Below are positions 62,258 through 64,000 of a stretch of 64,000 bases of DNA, one piece after another. Made by a program: the position numbers and the translations under genes. Origin of the DNA: Falsiruegeria litorea R37 (GTDB lineage: Bacteria > Pseudomonadota > Alphaproteobacteria > Rhodobacterales > Rhodobacteraceae). How positions within the stretch are numbered: position 1 is the first letter of the stretch; every line of letters begins with the position of its first letter. The stretch is taken from positions 299,914 to 363,913 of the forward strand of contig NZ_FWFO01000003.1 of the NCBI RefSeq assembly GCF_900172225.1, written 5' to 3'. Below the pieces are notes generated by a model. The model ran no database searches. It saw nothing but the letters and a program-made list of their open reading frames with translations, and was not told where the DNA came from.

Positions 62258-64000
62258 ATGTCCGATCAGAACCCGAGCAAGTCCCAAACCTCCCGCTCCG
62301 CCGCGGATCCCAGGGATGAGTTGTCCGAAGAGGTTTTTGCCTGGGTTGTGACCGACACGAGCGAGTTGCCGGAAGTTCAGACCGAAGGCTCCCATGCCGC
62401 GCCGGACGGCAGAGTGCAAAGCGGCGGCGGTTCCGGCAACCGGCAGTTGATGGTCTCATCGCCCGCCCTGGCACGGCACATGGGCGTGGATCTTTCCGAG
62501 TTGCATTCCGAGCCGGGTCGGCTGGGGGCGGAACCCGGCTCCGACTGGTTGGCCTCGTCCGGGCTCGCGCCACTGCCCCCGGCGCATCTCCGAGGCTCGG
62601 GCGCGGGCCATCCCGGTTTCACCCATGCCTTGCCCGGCATTGGTACAGGTCAGAATGTCGGACATGCGATCATTCCCATTGCGCCAACCGGCGGTGGCGG
62701 TCACGGATCGGGACAAGCGCCGAGCCATATCGTGACGGGCGGCCAGCCGAGCGGGCCTGCCATCGCCGGATTCATTCCCGGCGGCAAGGAAGGCCACCCC
62801 GTCCCGGTCCTGATCTCCGTTGTGAATGGAAACAACACGCCCGGAGGATCCACCGTGACCCTCGGTGGGTTGCCCCCCGGAACGACCATGAACCAGGGTC
62901 ATGCAGGCCCGGGCGGGACCTGGATCCTCAATCCGGGCACTGATCTGAAGAACCTGACCATGACGCCCCCAACCGACTGGTTCGGATCCGGGCACCTCAC
63001 GGCAACTGTCGTTGGTCCCAACGGCCACTCGGTACAGGTTCAGTTGCCGTTCAATGTGTTGCCACAGCCCGACGCTGCCAGGATCTCGGGAACGGATACC
63101 GGGACAACATCCGAAGACCATATTCTGACGGTGTCCGGCGCGTTGACAATTGTCGATCCGGATCCGGGAGAGGCGCATTTTCAGGCCTCTTCCTTGACTG
63201 GAAGTTTTGGTCACCTACAGATCGATCAATCAGGTCATTGGACCTACTCTCTCGACAACAATTCCCCATCGGTCCAGGCGCTGGTCTCTGGGCAGAGCGA
63301 GCGTGAAACCTTCACGGTCCATAGCGTGGATGGAACGAGCCACCAACTGGTCGTGAACGTGATGGGCACCGATGATCGTGCAATGATCGCCGGTGCATCT
63401 CAGGGCGCGGTGACCGAGGACAAGGTTCAGAGCACCGGCGGCAAGCTGGACGTGACCGACCCGGATGCGGGCCAGGCGAGCTTCGTGCCGCAGAGTGGCG
63501 CGGCGGGCGCCCATGGCAGCTTCACGGTTCAGCCCGACGGCACCTGGAGCTATGCGCTCGACAATGGCCAGCCGGCGGTTCAGGCGCTGAAATCCGGCGA
63601 GCAGCTGACCGACACGCTGACCGTCTCCAGCCTCGACGGCACGACGAAACAGATCACCGTCACCATCAACGGCACCGATGACAAGGCGGCGATCTCCGGC
63701 ACCGCGGTTGGCGCGGTGACCGAGGACAAGGTTCAGAGCACCGGCGGCAAGCTGGACGTGACCGACCCGGATGCGGGCCAGGCGAGCTTCGTGCCGCAGA
63801 GTGGCGCGGCGGGCGCCCATGGCAGCTTCACGGTTCAGCCCGACGGCACCTGGAGCTATGCGCTCGACAATGGCCAGCCGGCGGTTCAGGCGCTGAAATC
63901 CGGCGAGCAGCTGACCGACACGCTGACCGTCTCCAGCCTCGACGGCACGACGAAACAGATCACCGTCACCATCAACGGCACCGATGACAAGGCGGCGATC
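62258..64000 (+). CDS. Large VCBS-repeat surface/adhesin protein, 3'-truncated by window edge
   Basis: The frame opens at ATG 62258 (GGAGAG just upstream) and stays open for 581 codons to the window end. The first about 270 residues are Gly/Pro/Ser/His-rich, with no Sec signal, as for type I substrates whose signal is C-terminal. A divergent VCBS-like unit follows (about residues 275-380, ending NVMGTDDRAMIAG), then units of 102 residues with the VCBS phrases GAVTEDKVQSTGGKLDVTD, TWSYALDN, TLTVSSLDGT, ITVTINGTDD. It is the evident cargo of the upstream exporter, likely a giant adhesin or biofilm protein. Total length unknown. Confidence 0.9.
   Translation, partial: MSDQNPSKSQTSRSAADPRDELSEEVFAWVVTDTSELPEVQTEGSHAAPDGRVQSGGGSGNRQLMVSSPALARHMGVDLSELHSEPGRLGAEPGSDWLASSGLAPLPPAHLRGSGAGHPGFTHALPGIGTGQNVGHAIIPIAPTGGGGHGSGQAPSHIVTGGQPSGPAIAGFIPGGKEGHPVPVLISVVNGNNTPGGSTVTLGGLPPGTTMNQGHAGPGGTWILNPGTDLKNLTMTPPTDWFGSGHLTATVVGPNGHSVQVQLPFNVLPQPDAARISGTDTGTTSEDHILTVSGALTIVDPDPGEAHFQASSLTGSFGHLQIDQSGHWTYSLDNNSPSVQALVSGQSERETFTVHSVDGTSHQLVVNVMGTDDRAMIAGASQGAVTEDKVQSTGGKLDVTDPDAGQASFVPQSGAAGAHGSFTVQPDGTWSYALDNGQPAVQALKSGEQLTDTLTVSSLDGTTKQITVTINGTDDKAAISGTAVGAVTEDKVQSTGGKLDVTDPDAGQASFVPQSGAAGAHGSFTVQPDGTWSYALDNGQPAVQALKSGEQLTDTLTVSSLDGTTKQITVTINGTDDKAAI
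63404..64000 (+). repeat. Tandem 306-bp VCBS repeat units, identical in all bases visible
   Basis: Bases 63404-63694 are identical, base for base by eye, to 63710-64000 (291 positions, offset 306). Each unit encodes 102 residues. The unit before 63404 is clearly divergent. Identity including silent positions means very recent duplication or ongoing homogenisation; further copies probably follow outside the window. Confidence 0.95.

Noticed and set aside
63230..63820. Minus-strand repeated frame over the adhesin
   Set aside because: It is the antisense image of the identical VCBS units; its internal repeat merely mirrors theirs.

Overview
The window reads as chromosome of a marine alphaproteobacterium of the Roseobacter group (Rhodobacterales). 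The reasons are the moderately high GC, the split flagellar gene cluster with motB-flgE-flgK-flgL-flgI, fliF-fliH-fliN-fliP, motA-flhA-fliR-flhB and flgBC-fliEQ-flgFGAH blocks, an SltF-like flagellar transglycosylase, a Hint-domain protein, and a fatty-acid/methylmercaptopropionate-type CoA ligase close to the roseobacter DmdB family. Species cannot be fixed from sequence reading alone.

Layout. (1) 1-12.4 kb, catabolism: the 3' part of an MttB-family methyltransferase gene, a converging thpR, then a minus-strand operon (acyl-CoA ligase, hyuA, hyuB, PLP aminotransferase, Asp/Glu-racemase/maleate-isomerase-like protein) with several ATGA overlaps. Divergent from it are a GMC oxidoreductase and a second acyl-CoA ligase. 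(2) 12.5-38 kb, flagellum: motB, flgE, flgK, flgL, flgI (+); fliF, fliH, fliN, fliP (-); fliL, a TTG-start gene, motE-like, motA, a 730-aa secreted protein, sltF-like, flhA, fliR, flhB, a small coiled-coil gene (+); flgB, flgC, fliE, fliQ, flgF, flgG, flgA, flgH, a second fliL-like gene (-); fliI (+). Together they give rod, rings, hook, filament junction, export gate and stator. fliG, fliM, fliO, fliK, flgD, flgJ and flagellin are not seen. TTAA/TTAG-N7-TTAA/TTAG boxes resembling CtrA sites precede motB, flgE and the fliF/fliL divergent promoter. (3) 38-48.6 kb, housekeeping: Hint protein, glutamate synthase gltB and gltD (separated by a GFA-family gene and a secreted protein), uppP, an NDUFA9-like reductase, and tRNA-Leu(CAG).

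(4) 48.6-54.1 kb, accessory: a subtilisin-like protease and a PAP2-family phosphatase with an N-terminal run of eleven GGGI tetrapeptides form a two-gene operon. It is divergent from a SARP-like winged-helix/TPR regulator. I regard this as the best candidate for an undescribed system.

(5) 54.37 kb to the right edge, probable integrated element: the 3' half of a tRNA-Arg(CCT) gene, a tyrosine recombinase, an excisionase-like gene, a Cro/CI-type repressor with a candidate operator, a small membrane protein and an apparently C-truncated HNH nuclease. These are followed by a type I secretion operon: two ABC proteins whose nucleotide-binding domains are degenerate in complementary ways, an HlyD-type adaptor, and the start of a large VCBS-repeat adhesin running off the window. 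The adhesin contains tandem 306-bp repeats that are identical over all 291 bp that can be compared. Whether the secretion operon belongs to the tRNA-Arg element is an inference.
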